DNA of 64,000 bases from Sweltsa coloradensis (Eukaryota; Arthropoda; Insecta; Plecoptera; Chloroperlidae). Made by a program: the position numbers and the translations under genes. Where the stretch lies: positions 992,001-1,056,000 of the forward strand of contig JAMZAV010000161.1 of NCBI GenBank assembly GCA_024449915.1. Reading direction: 5' to 3'. A model generated the notes under the pieces. It searched no databases. It had not been told where the DNA came from and saw only the letters and a program-made list of their open reading frames with translations. Shown here piece by piece: positions 11,607-23,734 of the stretch (within the stretch, counting starts at the first letter, position 1; every line of letters begins with the position of its first letter).

Positions 11607-11846
11607 AATAACATTGTTCATTCATCATCATCATCCATCACAGTTTCCTGCTTCTGACAGGGTCAGCTAGAGTTAAGCAACAAAAATTTTCCACTTCTTT
11701 CTATCCTCCCACAATCGTACCTCTTCCCAACTCTCTTCTTTTGCCTCCAAGTCTCCTGCTATGTTTTCCATCCACCTCTTCCTTGGCACCCCTGTCTTCG
11801 TACCTCCTTCTTCCATTAATTTTCTTTGGCATCCACCATCCGGTTT
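11607..11846 (-). mobile_element. LINE family B 3' fragment
   Basis: Minus strand: the RKRWMENIAGDLEAKEESWEEV and RLWEDRKKWKIFVA tail, then CAGAAGCAGGAAAC-type 3' sequence and a GAT/ATC-rich tail (11620-11640). Matches 24274-24530 and 61651-61860. Confidence 0.82.
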
Positions 11847-11917
11847 TTCGGACAAAAAATTCGCATTCAAATTCCTACCCTTTGAATATGATGGTATCAT
11901 AGACAGAAATTTAAAAA

Positions 11918-11975
11918 ATGTCCCAACCAAGAGGACGTGGGTTCGAACTCCGCATAAGGCATGTTTTTTTTGTAT
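11918..11975 (+). repeat. tRNA-like repeat fragment (same family as 62347)
   Basis: AAGAGGACGTGGGTTCGAAC then CGCATAAGGCA aligns with the 3' half of the class II tRNA-like unit at 62347-62432, including the following TTTTTGTAT run. Confidence 0.6.
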
Positions 11976-12032
11976 TCATCCTTCATCGTATTCTATCACT
12001 ACACATCATTTTGAATAGCCTTAGTAGGCCTC

Positions 12033-12705
12033 CTAGGCCGCTTCGCGAACGCTTTTTTAGTTGCGTTGATGGATAAGCTTTTTTTTAGTTTTTATTATGC
12101 ATGGGATCTCTTTACTTCTTCAAGTTCCATTGCAAAATCATTTTTGTTGAATTAGGATAATTTGTATATAGTACTAAATGCTATGGTAGTACCAGAATTA
12201 ATAGAATGTAAAATATCTGGAGGTCCAAAGACTTGCTTTTTGTATGCATTGTAGATGATTGTTGTCAAGTTTCTATACTACGTAGCTACTTGTTAATTAT
12301 TATACACCTCAAAAAAATTATAATCAAACCTTTATTTCTATGGATTCTGGCTAACTTTTTCAACTTTTTCTTTCTTAAGGTACCAAATCACCATTACCTT
12401 ACTGTCGCATGTAAAAAATGAATGTTGTAGCCACACCTGTTTGGTCGGCCAAAATGTCATGAAAATATCGCATTAAAAATCGGAAAAAATCTTAAAAAGT
12501 ACTAGGTCTATATTCATGAGAAATATTTCTAGTTTCTACCCAAAAATGTGGCAGGTCTAAGTTCAGAGATTTTGAAGGTCCCCTCCAATTTTCATTAAGA
12601 TCGCATATGCCGTTTGCCCGGTAGAGCGCGAAGAAACAGAACAAATACAAAAAAAACACCCAAGCTAATTTTTTGGGGACGCTAAATGCAAAAACTATAT
12701 TTCAT
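12033..12705 (+). mobile_element. Helentron-like interspersed repeat, copy 3
   Basis: CTAGGCCGCTTCGCGAACGC, then GTTGATGGATAAGC at the left; the inner region matches copy 1 closely (GTTTGCCCGGTAGAGCGCGA). The right end is decayed, with no clear GCTCATCC. Confidence 0.55.
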
Positions 12706-12709
12706 TCAG

Positions 12710-14001
12710 GCTGACTAGTTATGAATTTAGAAATCATCAGAAAAATTATATGCCCACCTTGACCCGGAAAAAAATGTCGAACTTGGTATTTTTCGAACTA
12801 AGTCCCATCGCAGTCTGCAAGAATCTCTCATAAGAAATAACATGGGGACAATCTTTATGCCCTTGACCTTGGAGGATTTTCATCCGAAAAATACTGGCCA
12901 TTATTGACGTACTCACAGCCTTTTCTGTAAATCCTCTACATTTTATTTTGTAATTTGGGCAAGTGGTTCAGTCAAAATATGCCGATTACCAAGAAGGGGT
13001 GTGATTTTGGAATGCATATTTTTGCGTGTTTGAGTGTATATTTGTGCACAGTTTCAAGGCCCAATGTAATGAAGGGCCATTTTAGATTGGTATCATGCTC
13101 TAGTATCTATGTGGAACAAAAAAGAAGCAAGCTAAAGCCAATTTAAGAAATTTTCCAAAATGCCAATTTTTCACAAATTTCATGATCAAAAAAATTTAAA
13201 AATTCATGTAAAATCACAGTTACGAGATAATTTTTTTTAAACTGTCATTTGAGTGTAGTATTATGCTATAGATTATGTGGTAAAAAATAATTTTTTGGGG
13301 GTAATAGCCCCTTTTAAGAAATTAAAATTAAATCATGAAACTCGTCGAGCATATCGCAAACGTCAGCTGCTAAGGCCTTGTAACCAGAATTGAGCCTACC
13401 ACAATCTTTGATTTAGTTAATTCTAAAAAACAGTGACCTTGGAGGATTGAACTCCTATGATGTAAGGAGTTGGTAATGCAAAAAGCTTTCTTTTAATCGT
13501 TTTTTTTTTTATGTTCGAGTCCTTTCCCGGACCCCAGTTTGCCCACATTACCTCGTTCCGAGTGGATATTTGTATTTCACTATGTGAGTGTACAGGCCTA
13601 CCTACTGCTCGTAGATTTGTCAAGGGCTGCTAATGGAGTCTGCAGCTAAGCTAAAAATACCGTTAGTGTTAGCTAATCTAAAGTTACCTAGTTCCATACT
13701 ATAGTGGAGCATCTATTATAGTTGCTATTAAGATAGTATATGTGATGTGCTCTTGAAAAAGTGACCTTGCTACTTTGGGAATACAGAAGGAAGTTTTAAA
13801 ATTGCTGCGTGTAAAATGTTGATTTTCATATTCTTGTTGAAACTGCCAGACATCGGTATTCTGTTTCAACTTCAACTCTTATTGGTGCAAGATTCATAAT
13901 TTTTTTGGGTGGTAGGGGGAATTTGAAATACCGTACAAATTTTGAGTTTTAGATGTATTACTTTAACATTTTTCAGTTTGGATTGTAAATTGACAAATTG
14001 T
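12710..14001. other. No gene seen
   Basis: AT-rich sequence without a supportable gene. Several short ORFs overlap on both strands; none shows a recognisable domain. Confidence 0.3.
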
Positions 14002-14009
14002 TCATTTAT

Positions 14010-15230
14010 TAGGGCTGTGCGAGTCTCGACTTTTCGAGATTCGAGCGAGATTAAAGTGCTGCTCGAATCTCGCTCGATCTCGAGTTCATACTGCTCGGAA
14101 AAACGAGTCTCGCTCGATCTCGATCTCAAATTGCTCGAAAAATCTAGTCTTAAGATATCTCCGTCACAGACCATGGTGGTCGTAATTATGCGGGACTTTG
14201 CGTTATGCGACGTGGTAAAGTAATATTTATTCCCCGATTTTTGCGTAATAATTTCATATTGCCATGCCACATTGTCGAGAAATCTCTAGGCCTAGATGAG
14301 CTAGACCAATGACTATAGGCCTAGGCCTAAGTCCCGGTTCCATTCCGTGATCGGAGCTTTGATAAACCCGAAGATCGGAGGCCTAGGGCCTACTAACAAA
14401 TGACGCATAAAATAGGCTTCACTTTAAAACACTTTCCACTACAGAACGAAAGCTTAGCTAGGTACTTCTAGCACTAGCATACACCCAATAAATGACAACA
14501 AGACATCCATCTACATTTTATTTTAGGCCTAGTCGAAATTTCACAAATTCGTTGCCGACGCGCACACAGATCGCGCATTTTGACTGGTCTCTGGTAGCGC
14601 ACTCTATCGTGCGAGCTACTGAACTGAAGCGTGATTTGTAAAGTTGGCGATAGAGAGCAGAGAGCGCTTTATCGACTCATTATCGACTCCAACGGAGAAA
14701 CTACTTTATCGGTTTTTCTTACGACATTCCTATCTCGTTGCGACATTCATTAAAGGGGTATTACACTGAGGCCGCTGTAGGTGTTGTTACTTTTTATTTT
14801 CACTACCAAACTAATGTGATTAATAAACTAATAAAGTAAGAAACAAAAATTATATTTCGTTCAACATGTAGCCTAGGCCTAGCCTAGGACCTCTGAGATA
14901 GGCTAGGGCTAGGCCTACTCCACGCCTAGCCCTAGGCCTAGGCCTTGGGCCTAGGCCCCTATGCACTGAACTGAGAAATGTTTACTTTTTAAATATTATT
15001 TTTAAATAGGCCCTATTTTTACTTTCAAAGCCGCCTAGGCCTAATTATTTTGTGTAGGTTATTCTTTCATTGGGGTCCTACAACAGGCCTAAGCCGGCCA
15101 ATTTCAATGCGCTCGATCTCGTTCGACCTCTCTTGATCTCGGATCTTGCTCGATCTCGAATGATTCAAGATTTTTTTCAAATTCTCGCTCGATCTCGCTC
15201 GACTTAAAAAAAACTGCTCGCACAGCCCTA
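14010..15230. mobile_element. hAT element, 1.2 kb, exact 8-bp duplication
   Basis: Termini TAGGGCTGTGCGAG and CTCGCACAGCCCTA; duplication TCATTTAT at 14002-14009 and 15231-15238. Subterminal regions at both ends are built of CTCGCTCGATCTCG-type units. The middle is full of TAGGCCTA motifs (14285-14400, 14870-14960). No transposase. Half copies occur at 4530. Confidence 0.93.
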
Positions 15231-15454
15231 TCATTTATTAGTCGTAAATTAGAGGATAATAATAATAATACCGGTACCTCAAAATATGCCGTATTACCTT
15301 TTTAGAAGCATTAAGTTCTTTTTCACAGAGCACATCACAATTAATTATTTGTTTCATTTTCCAATCTAGTATCTGTTCAAGTTGAAGCATTTTTAAGAAT
15401 CCAAATGCAGACCAATTTTTTTTTTTTGAGTTTTAGAGTTATTCATTTAGTTTT

Positions 15455-16108
15455 TTTGGATGAGCTGAATGAGCTGATGAAATGGAATTTTCGCTTTGCT
15501 CGCTACGAGCAAAGCGAAAATTCCATTTCACTACACTGGAGAAAAAAATCCGGAATGTTTTTTTTTTCACGTATTTTTGTGTGTCTGTTAGCACGATTCC
15601 GGCTAAACCGATACTCCAATTGCGATTAAATTTTTGTGGAGGCCTTCGAATCTCTAAACTTAGAACTGCCAGGTTTTTGAGCGCAATCAAAAAATTATTT
15701 CTCATTAAAATCGCAATTTTACGATTTTTTTTTATTTTTAAAACAATTCTTCGACTTACAACACCTACATGCTTTATCCGATTGTAATGATTTTTCACAT
15801 CACCTTTATTTTATGAATTAATATATTTGTGTGAAATTTGAGCTCAATCAAAAAATTATTTCTCATGATAATCGCAATTTTACGAATTTTTTTATTTTTA
15901 AAATTTCTTCGACTTATAACACCTACATTCGACATTATTCGATTGTAATGATTTTTTCACAGAACCTTAATTTTATAGCCTAATATATTCGTGTTAAATT
16001 TGAGCGTAATCGAAAAATTATTTCTTGTGAAAATCGCAATTTTACACCTTTTTCGTAAATTACGCTCATCCAACAACGCGCCTGAAAAGCGTTTGCGAAG
16101 CTTCCTAG
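15455..16108 (-). mobile_element. Helentron-like interspersed repeat, copy 4
   Basis: Minus orientation: GGATGAGC (15458-15465) at the left, GCTCATCCAACAACGCG and GCGAAGCTTCCTAG at the right. Inside are three tandem units of about 150 bp with CCGATTGTAATGATTTT. A perfect hairpin with 24-bp arms lies at 15479-15530. Confidence 0.65.
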
Positions 16109-18060
16109 TTTTAGTTATTCATTATTTCTAACTATCTCCACCCTTATGCATACCATACTTATTAATCCAGTAGGTACACTATACACCCACAACACACACA
16201 TACACAGCTTGTAGATTGAGCAATGCATAAATAACTACCAGACTAGAGGGCTGGTTGTTACTCGATTGGCAATTGCTCGTCTTTGTTCATGTTGTTTTCT
16301 CGGTGTTACCCACCGCCTTTAATATCCCCGTTATTGGATGGATCACAAAATCATGACAATATATCTCCATAACACCATTTACATCACAACTTAAGTTCAT
16401 TTGTAACTTCAGCTATTTATAGAGGAAATTACTGTGCACAACTCTTGAAGTTGTTCCAATTTGAAGTGAGTTGTTTGATTGCTTCACATTGTTAATTGTT
16501 ACAGTACAGTTAACATTTCACCAGTGTTAACTCTAGTTTTGAAGTGTTGAAAAACTTCCCAAGTGGGTAGAATGGCTGACTCAATGTCATACAATGCTTT
16601 CATTTCATCGTTGGCACTAGTTGAGCAACTGAACGAGTGAAAATATCAAATGTTGGCTCTTTATTTTGTAATCCATCCATGAACTTGTGAGTGATTGATG
16701 TGCACAATCCTTTGTGCCTGAAACTTGATTACATAAACAGCATCATGTGTGAGTACTGTGTAGGGCCACATTGTACAGTATCTTCAAAAGATTTTAGTGT
16801 AGGTCAATCAATCTCGTACTAACGTTAAGACGTTCGTCCCTTATGTAATATATTTTACATATTATTCAGCTCAATCGAAAATTAATATCAATAGATCTAG
16901 GCCTATTGAGGAATTTACTCATAACGTGTTGCACTTAATTAAGAACTAATATCTAATATTTTATTACAATAGTAAGGTCTACTTATATTTTTGTTATTTA
17001 GATAAGATTTTCATTTATAAAATACAGAACGTCATAGTTTGGTTTTATTGCCAATCAACCAGTAACGTATTCCAACCAACCTGTATTATAATGGCCAACC
17101 AATGAAATATAACTATTCAATATAAACAAACAAATAAGTTTTTGCTGATTACTATCTAACTTATTGGAATATGCAAAACTTTATACAAATCTTGTTTCAA
17201 GTGTGCTTAATAAACATTTGTATTTTGTATACACATTAATAAATATCTCAAACATTGTGCATCATTGGGATTTGGGATATAGTATTTTTTTAATGTTTGG
17301 TTTTAACACGTAAATGGCAACAATATAAAATTATTCTAACACAAACTGCTGAGTGCATTAAATTACAACAATGTAGTGACCCAAACTATGATGTCACGTA
17401 CCGTCAGCACAAGAAATACAGTAGTTTACGTAAAACTTTATTTTATCTCAATAGAATTCAGATTTAGTACATGCAGGTCAATACTAGGAAAAGATGGGCA
17501 GTCCGTATGGGTTTATCGTGACTGTTGAATTGAAATTATCTTTATCAAAATCTTGATTACTTTTTAGTTTTTAATTTACATGTTGGTCGTTAACGAAGCT
17601 ATCGATTTAAGTCAATTTCAGAAAACTTTTAGTTGGAAGTCCCTGCAGAAGCTTTTGGTATAGGCCTATGACTTTATGTTTAATTCTATTCATTATTTTT
17701 TTATAGTTCACACTTGGATTTTTGGGGTTCGGTGGGCTAGGGGAGACTACTGTATTTATTATTTTGTTTCAATCATTGCATTTTACAACTGTATATTAAT
17801 TAGGGTATATGATACCTATATTTATTTATTATTTATACCAAGTTGGAATATTTAGATGTCTTGTGACCTTGTCACAAGTAAAACCTTTAGTTACCCTACA
17901 AGATTGCTGTTTATGTCAATACTGGTTTTAAATCTCTCGCATAGTAATTCCAAGGTGGTGGTATAGTTATCCCATATTCATGGTCAATTGCAAATCACAG
18001 TCTGGCTATCAAACACTTTCTGGTTACAATAATCCTAAATTAACTGACTCCATGATCGAC
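16109..18060. other. No gene seen
   Basis: AT-rich, no coding signal. The stretch 16980-17035 (TTATTTAGATAAGATTTTCA) is similar to 35130-35160, hinting at a dispersed repeat. Confidence 0.3.
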
Positions 18061-18061
18061 A

Positions 18062-18300
18062 AGTGTTGGCTCTAGCGTTGTACACATGACTCCGATTCGG
18101 GAGGGCCAGGGTATCAAACCCCGTCAAGACCAGCAATCCTGACTAAAGGTTTTTTCTTAGGTTTTCCTCAGTCAATGCAAATGCAAGGGATTGAGTCCTC
18201 TCCTAAACAGCCCTCAGGCATCCCTTCACAATTGTCCTTACTTCAATATACCTAGTTAAAGACACCTGAAGAGCGGCATGATGCATGAATTGCACCCTGT
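18062..18300 (+). mobile_element. tRNA-derived SINE family S, copy 1
   Basis: tRNA-like head (GGCTCTAGCG, CTCCGATTCGGGAGG, GGTATCAAACCCCGTC), then the family body: ATCCTGACT, a T-rich run, CAGTCAATGCAAATGCAAGG, GATTGAGTCCTCT, CACAATTGTCC, AGACACCTGAAGAGCGGCAT. The same order is found at 47912 (+) and 52075 (-). The B box is degraded here. Confidence 0.82.
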
Positions 18301-18309
18301 TCAGTCTTC

Positions 18310-19020
18310 CCACGAAAAATTATTACAATTATTATTATTAAAAATTATTAATGACTATGATTTGCAAATGTCCCTGGTTTTATGTGTTTTTCTCTAAGGC
18401 AGCTCTCTTGATTAAGTATCATGGATGACTGGCATACTTGCAATCAACAATAGGTCTGTTAAAGTTGGCTACAACAATAAACTTTTTTTAGGTACCAGTA
18501 CCGGTAGGTGCCTTTGGTATAGGAGGCCCTATATTATGATACTCATTGTGTTCCTCGGGTAAACTGTTTGAAACAGGTTTCGTTTTTGGCAAACCCGATT
18601 ATATAAAGTGTTGATAGGACAGACACAGCGAAGATGGGGAGTCGAGTACCTAGTAATTTGCCAATCGACATGTACACGATACGTAGTGTATGTACAGTAT
18701 ACGGTTTGTCAAGTCAAGTCAGATACCACACAAATATCTACTATTCTCTGGTATCCCAAGTTACTAACTATACCGGTACGCAGTTGTTGAGTTGCAATAA
18801 TGTTGCGTGAATGCGATGAATAATAATTTCAAAAGGGAAACATGAAGTCAAATTGAGAAATAGATATCAAACAAGAAAGGTGTATTTTTAAAATTTTAAC
18901 ATTGTGGATATGATATTGTAATAATCATTGTCACTTCAAATTACCGTAGTTAAAAAGTCAATTTACAAAATACATAGCCTACATACAGTTTCATGGTTGC
19001 ATTTGTGCCCGAATGCTTGT
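18310..19020. other. No gene seen
   Basis: Noncoding AT-rich sequence; no repeat partner noticed. Confidence 0.3.
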
Positions 19021-19086
19021 GGTCCTTTGGGCTTCACCCACTTTTCAATGCAGAAGGTCCCGGGTTCAAATCCTGGTTCCAGAAAG
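19020..19086 (+). repeat. tRNA-like fragment (Gly-like)
   Basis: CAATGCAGAAGGTCCCGGGT followed by TCAAATCCTGG carries the anticodon-stem and T-arm part of the same Gly(TCC)-like unit found in reverse at 37465-37545. The 5' half does not fold. Confidence 0.5.
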
Positions 19087-19620
19087 TTTTTGAACTGTAA
19101 AAAGTAACTTTGGAGCCAACAATAAAGCACAAATCATACACGGAAATTACGTCCACTCTGAACATGAGTGGGTCGGCTCTATGTACACATTTTTTTAAAA
19201 TTTACTGACCTTGACTAAAGCATTGTGATTTTCGTTAACACACCAGCATTTGTTGAAGGTTATTTCCCTGTTTTGCCAAAAACAAACCAATTTCAAGATT
19301 AACATTTTAATTTGAAAAGAGTGTGCATTCTTTCTAAGTAATGTTTGGCAGTTTCTGTAACTGAATAGGAGCCAAATATATGTTCATACATTGCTTACAG
19401 ACAACACTGCTTGAAAGAATGTACTGTAGGCCTACTGTATTCCTATGCAACAATTCAATACATTCAATTATCTGTAAGCCATATTGTTGTAGCCATCAAC
19501 CAAATTATAGAGAACCTCGTTTGCTGAATAACTTACATACTAGAAATAAACAGACCTATTGTTGTGGCCGACAGTTGTGAGAACTTATACATTGCGACCC
19601 AGAAGAACCAGGCTTTTTAA

Positions 19621-19882
19621 GGTGGTAGACCCCTGCAGTTATAGTACAGAACGGTGCAAAATGTATAAAAACTGATTGCAACAGTAATGTGGTTTTGTTA
19701 AGAGATATGTGATGCAAGAAAAAATATTAAAATATAATCGGTATGGTTTGTATTTTCATTATGCGTTTATTGAATTAAATGCCCGATTAAAAATTTACTT
19801 ACCATAACATTACAATCTTTTTTCATGCAGGCTATAGTTGTTTCAAAACCACATAACATAATGTTGGAAGGGGTCTATCGCT
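19621..19882. mobile_element. TTAA-flanked short MITE
   Basis: Ends GGTGGTAGACCCC and GGGGTCTATCGCTT are imperfect inverted repeats bounded by TTAA (19617-19620, 19883-19886). 262 bp, noncoding. A piggyBac-type origin is inferred from TTAA only. Confidence 0.55.
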
Positions 19883-19944
19883 TTAAACACGAGCAATTAT
19901 TGAGCTCATTGGCAACCCTTAAACTCTTCTGTGCTTGCTTGACC

Positions 19945-20600
19945 CTGGGGGGGGGGGGGGCAGATACTAGGCTATAATTATTTTCAACTTGGCGCGTCAT
20001 ACGAGGATGGGGAAAACGCCAGTCAGCAATAGCCGGTAGAAATCTCTTTGGCTTGGGTTCTTTAATTTTAGCTTGAGAACCTTTGTGAAAACCATTGTGA
20101 ATTTATTTAAATTTAATCTTGTAAGTTTTTTTTTAGCTTGTTACCATTGCTCCCATTATAAAATGCATGTTGGGTAAAGCAAATTGAATTTAATGTCAGT
20201 TCTGTGAAGTGGGTCGACTCTAAATCCAAATTTATATATTTTATTTGTATGCAATCTAGTTTAATTTCAATTTGTAAATAAATTTCCTTCCAATATCTGA
20301 TTCCAATATCTGAATGGGATAGAAATGAAATAAATAAATGCAGTTTCCAAAGAATGGAGGATGAGTACTGTTTATTTTCCAAGCACAGAAGTACTTAAGG
20401 GTTTTTGATACTAAATAAAACTAGGAGCAATGATGGCCACTTAACCCCAGGAGGAGACCTAGTGTATTTGTTCTCATGGCTGCATCGTCCTGCATAGTGG
20501 TGTTGGCTATTTTCACTCTTTTACTGCTCTTGCTGCAATTGCTACACTAAAACAGAGTGTGCAATGAACCAACCGATAGGGCTGATATGGAATCTTGCAA
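19945..20600. other. No gene seen; G-run
   Basis: A run of about 13 G occurs near 19948-19960. The rest is noncoding. Confidence 0.3.
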
Positions 20601-20620
20601 GAGGTTGCCATTTTCTGAAC

Positions 20621-20665
20621 ATTTTAGTTGTGATTGAACCCTCGTATGTTCAATCACAACTAAAT
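20621..20665. repeat. Short perfect hairpin
   Basis: ATTTTAGTTGTGATTGAAC and its inverted form enclose an 8-base loop (CCTCGTAT). Partly paired outer arms continue to about 20590 and 20710. Confidence 0.8.
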
Positions 20666-20929
20666 GCTTGGGAAGTGGACCTCTTCCGAGTTTCATCATC
20701 AGCCCTGTCTTTGCATTGGGGAGAACACTCTGTTTAAGTGAAAAGTTTTGACGTGGGGGGTGGTAGCTCTGATGCGCAAAAAAGACTTAGGTAGTATAAA
20801 AAGCGCTTTTTTGGCGCATTTTTTGTACTTTTTATCAATTTTTTGCTTGTTTTTCATGTAAATTGTATAATAATTGTATATTTTATTTAGTATTGTTAAT
20901 AAATTATATATTTTTCCAATGCAATTGGT

Positions 20930-20985
20930 ATTATTTACTATTATTATTAATTATTATTAATTATTATTATTATTATTATTATACT
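20930..20985. repeat. (TTA)n microsatellite
   Basis: TTATTA and TTAATTA units, interrupted. Confidence 0.8.
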
Positions 20986-21166
20986 AATAGTTAGCCTTGA
21001 AAAAAATGGCTAAGTCCATAAACTAGGTCAACTGCTAACCTTGCAAGGTTAGCAGCTGACCTAGTAAAATGGCCTTGGAAAAAACAGCTAAGTCCATTAA
21101 TTAGGTCAAGAGGAAAAGGAACTAGGTCAACTCCAAAATGCAACCTTGAAAAAAAAGACTAAGTCC

Positions 21167-21441
21167 ATAAACTAGTTCATGAGATGAACTTGAGTTATGA
21201 TCAAGGTTAATCCTGAAGTGAAGCAGTGGATTTAGATTCATAACAACTGCAACAATGGTGGAAGAGTCTAAAGCTTACAGTAATATAATACTCCAGTGCA
21301 AGGAGTTCTTGCACTGGAGTACTTAACATCACTGTAAGTTGACTCTTCCACCATCGCAGTAGTCATGAATCCTGATCCACTCATTCACTTCAGGAAGTAA
21401 CCTTGATCATAACCCAAGTTCATCCCATGAACTAGTTTATG
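21167..21441. repeat. Inverted-repeat hairpin of about 275 bp
   Basis: CATAAACTAGTTCATGAGAT on the left and its inverted form on the right (ends 21441); pairing continues through TGATCAAGGTTA, GTGGAAGAGTC and CTCCAGTGCAAG to a small loop near 21306. Flanked on the left by three diverged copies of AAGTCCATAAACTAGGTCA (21010-21180). Noncoding. Confidence 0.8.
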
Positions 21442-22044
21442 AAGCTCAGGTAGGAGTAACTAGAGTGGAAAGAGAGTAAATGGTATTAAAGTACAATAAA
21501 ATAACAAGAGCATGGGTTTAACAAGTATATTGAACAGACTGTACATAAAATGGCAGTGGAAAAACAGGCTATGTCCATGGCCTTGAACTTGCAAAGTGAT
21601 AAGGATTAGCACATAGGCATCTCACCAAATTTGTTTCGAAGGTGGACTTTTCGTAGTTTTGTCGGTGATCCGAGGCATGGTCGGATGCAGCATGTAAATT
21701 CAGAGAGAAGTTCGATGGTTGCGATGACAAGGTGTTCACAGAGTGTAGATGCGCAGATATGTGCATTGCACATAGCAGATGTTTCCAATCATCTGAAACA
21801 ACCACAACATGAATAATGTAACATCTTACATAAGCGTGTGCAGACTAACAATGAACACAACAATATATTTTACTAGGAGAGTGGAAAGAGAATCAAAATG
21901 CCCTAAGCTGCTGGGTTCCCCCTACACAATCTATTTATTATTATTTGCATTTTTACTACAGATTTTGCTGTCAAAAAATGTTAAATTTGTCACCAATAAT
22001 TATAATATGTTCATTCTGTGGTTAGACATTCTGTTCTTGGAAAG
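21442..22044. other. No gene seen
   Basis: Several short overlapping ORFs on both strands (21569-22048), none with a recognisable domain. Confidence 0.3.
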
Positions 22045-22048
22045 TTAA

Positions 22049-22672
22049 GGCTATTCGACCGCGTTTTTCTATTTTCCAAAATATGCTTCCAAGTCAAAAT
22101 ATAGTGAATGGCTTTGAAACCGGGCTATTTTAGAAAATCAAAACTATTTTTTCAAATTTTTCTGATCCGGTACACGGCCAATATGGCCACCTCAAAATAA
22201 TTTCAAACTTCAATTCGCCAAGGCACACCATTCAACGTAGGGTGTTGTGTTTTTGGGACATTAATTTTGAATTGGTTTTCTATATGCTGACTGTGAGAAA
22301 AAAGATTTTTTTAAACGATTATCTTGCTTGCGAATTTTTTCGTTTGGTGGTATTTTGTACCGATTTTTACCGCCAAACGAAAAAATTCGCAGGAAAGACA
22401 ATAGTTTAAAAAAACCTTTTTTCTCTCAGTCGACCTATAGAAAACCAGTTCAAAATTAATGTCACAAAAACACAACACCCTACGTTGAATGGTGTGCCTT
22501 GGCGAATTGAAGTTTGAAATTATTTTGAGGTGGCGATATTGGCCGTGTACCGGATCAGAAAAATTTGATAAACATAGTTTTGATTTTCTAAAATAGCTTG
22601 GTTTCAAAGCCATTCACTATATTTTGACCTGGTAGCATATTTTGGAAAATAGAAAAACGCGGTCGAATAGCC
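22049..22672. mobile_element. Giant-hairpin MITE with TTAA ends, copy 1
   Basis: The whole element is one near-perfect palindrome: arms of about 300 bp from GGCTATTCGACCGCG to the central loop around 22348-22372. TTAA flanks both ends (22045-22048, 22673-22676). No ORF of note. A diverged relative lies at 34764-35818. TTAA suggests piggyBac-type mobilisation. Confidence 0.9.
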
Positions 22673-22704
22673 TTAAACACAGGAAACAAAATTCAGAAAT
22701 TAAG

Positions 22705-22875
22705 AACCTGGGTTTCCCACATTCCAGGTAGGCGCCTTAGCCAACTAGACCACCGAGACGGTGACTTTTAACTTCTGAATTGTAGTTGCCTACAGATCTA
22801 TAATGCAACTACAATTCAGAAGTTAAAAAGTTCTGCTTAGACGCCTACCTGGAATTTAGAAGACCCAGGATTTCT
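22705..22875. repeat. tRNA-like fold-back repeat
   Basis: The left arm read on the minus strand holds CTCGGTGGTCTAGTTGGC and GGCGCCTACC, a tRNA D-arm-like sequence. The right arm repeats it inverted (GACGCCTACCTGGAAT) but lacks about 23 bases. The inner stem AACTTCTGAATTGTAGTTGC is perfect around a 15-base loop. Confidence 0.7.
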
Positions 22876-23012
22876 GAATATTGTAATAAATATTAACAAT
22901 TCAACGTACGGGAGTATTTTCAGACTAACAAACTCGAGAAATTTAATGGTGAATTTAAATTTACGTTACTCCAATCTGAAAATTACAAAGTACAACTCGG
23001 CCCGGGATTGAA

Positions 23013-23103
23013 CCCAGGTCTCCCGCTTGATTGCTTGGTGAACGGTTAGGACGTTCCCAAGGCAAGCAGGGGACCTGGGTTCAATCCCCTATAGAGTTGT
23101 TTT
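23013..23103. repeat. tRNA-like fold-back repeat
   Basis: CCCGGGATTGAACCCAGGTC reads as a tRNA T arm on the minus strand; the right arm GGGGACCTGGGTTCAATCCC is the T arm on the plus strand. The arms include CCCGCTTG/CAAGCAGGGG and are separated by about 30 bases. Confidence 0.7.
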
Positions 23104-23289
23104 CTTATGTCTAGATGGTTTTACATATATCAACTCTTCCACCACTAATTCCTCTACTAATTAAATCATGAAATAAGTAGGGTTGCCGTGAGATGACATT
23201 TCCTAATCAACTATCAAATTTTCATTTAAACGAGTCCATTAATAAATAATAATTAATTCAATTTAATTAATGGTTCTAATAATCTGCGA

Positions 23290-23395
23290 ATGATGGCAAT
23301 AATTGTCGTAAAGATTTAAGACGACTGGGGATCGAACCCAGCACCTCCACCTCAACAAAGTGATGCTCTACCAATCAAATAATCAATGCTTGTGC
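23290..23395 (-). mobile_element. tRNA-derived SINE, copy 3 (family of 9617)
   Basis: Minus strand: TTGATTGGTAGAGCATCACT and GCTGGGTTCGATCCCCAGTC, followed by TCGTC and a TTTACGACAAT tail, as in 9617-9797. Diverged. Confidence 0.65.
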
Positions 23396-23734
23396 GATCC
23401 GATCACTAATCCATTGTAATCGATACTGGGATTTTTTGTTAAAGCTAAATCTAGTAATAGTGGATTTCTTAGGTCTTTCACTAGGACAAAACTTGGCTAT
23501 ATTTGAACATAAAAATACTGATTTTAGCTACTCTATTGATGCTTGAGCTACTAAATGAAGTGTTAGTACTTGAATCGTTTCATTGTTTATGTTTTTCCAA
23601 AGTTGTTGTGTACGTCTGTTGTGTTTCATGTGTATTTGAAAGTCAGCCGGAGTCGAACCCAGATAATCTGGCTATGCTACCTATTCTATTGTTGCTTGAG
23701 CAACTATTAGGCCAAGCAACGAAGGACATTAGAC

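Noticed and set aside
11460..11657. ORF with poly-Asn
   Set aside because: Spans a hAT end and an (AAT)n microsatellite.
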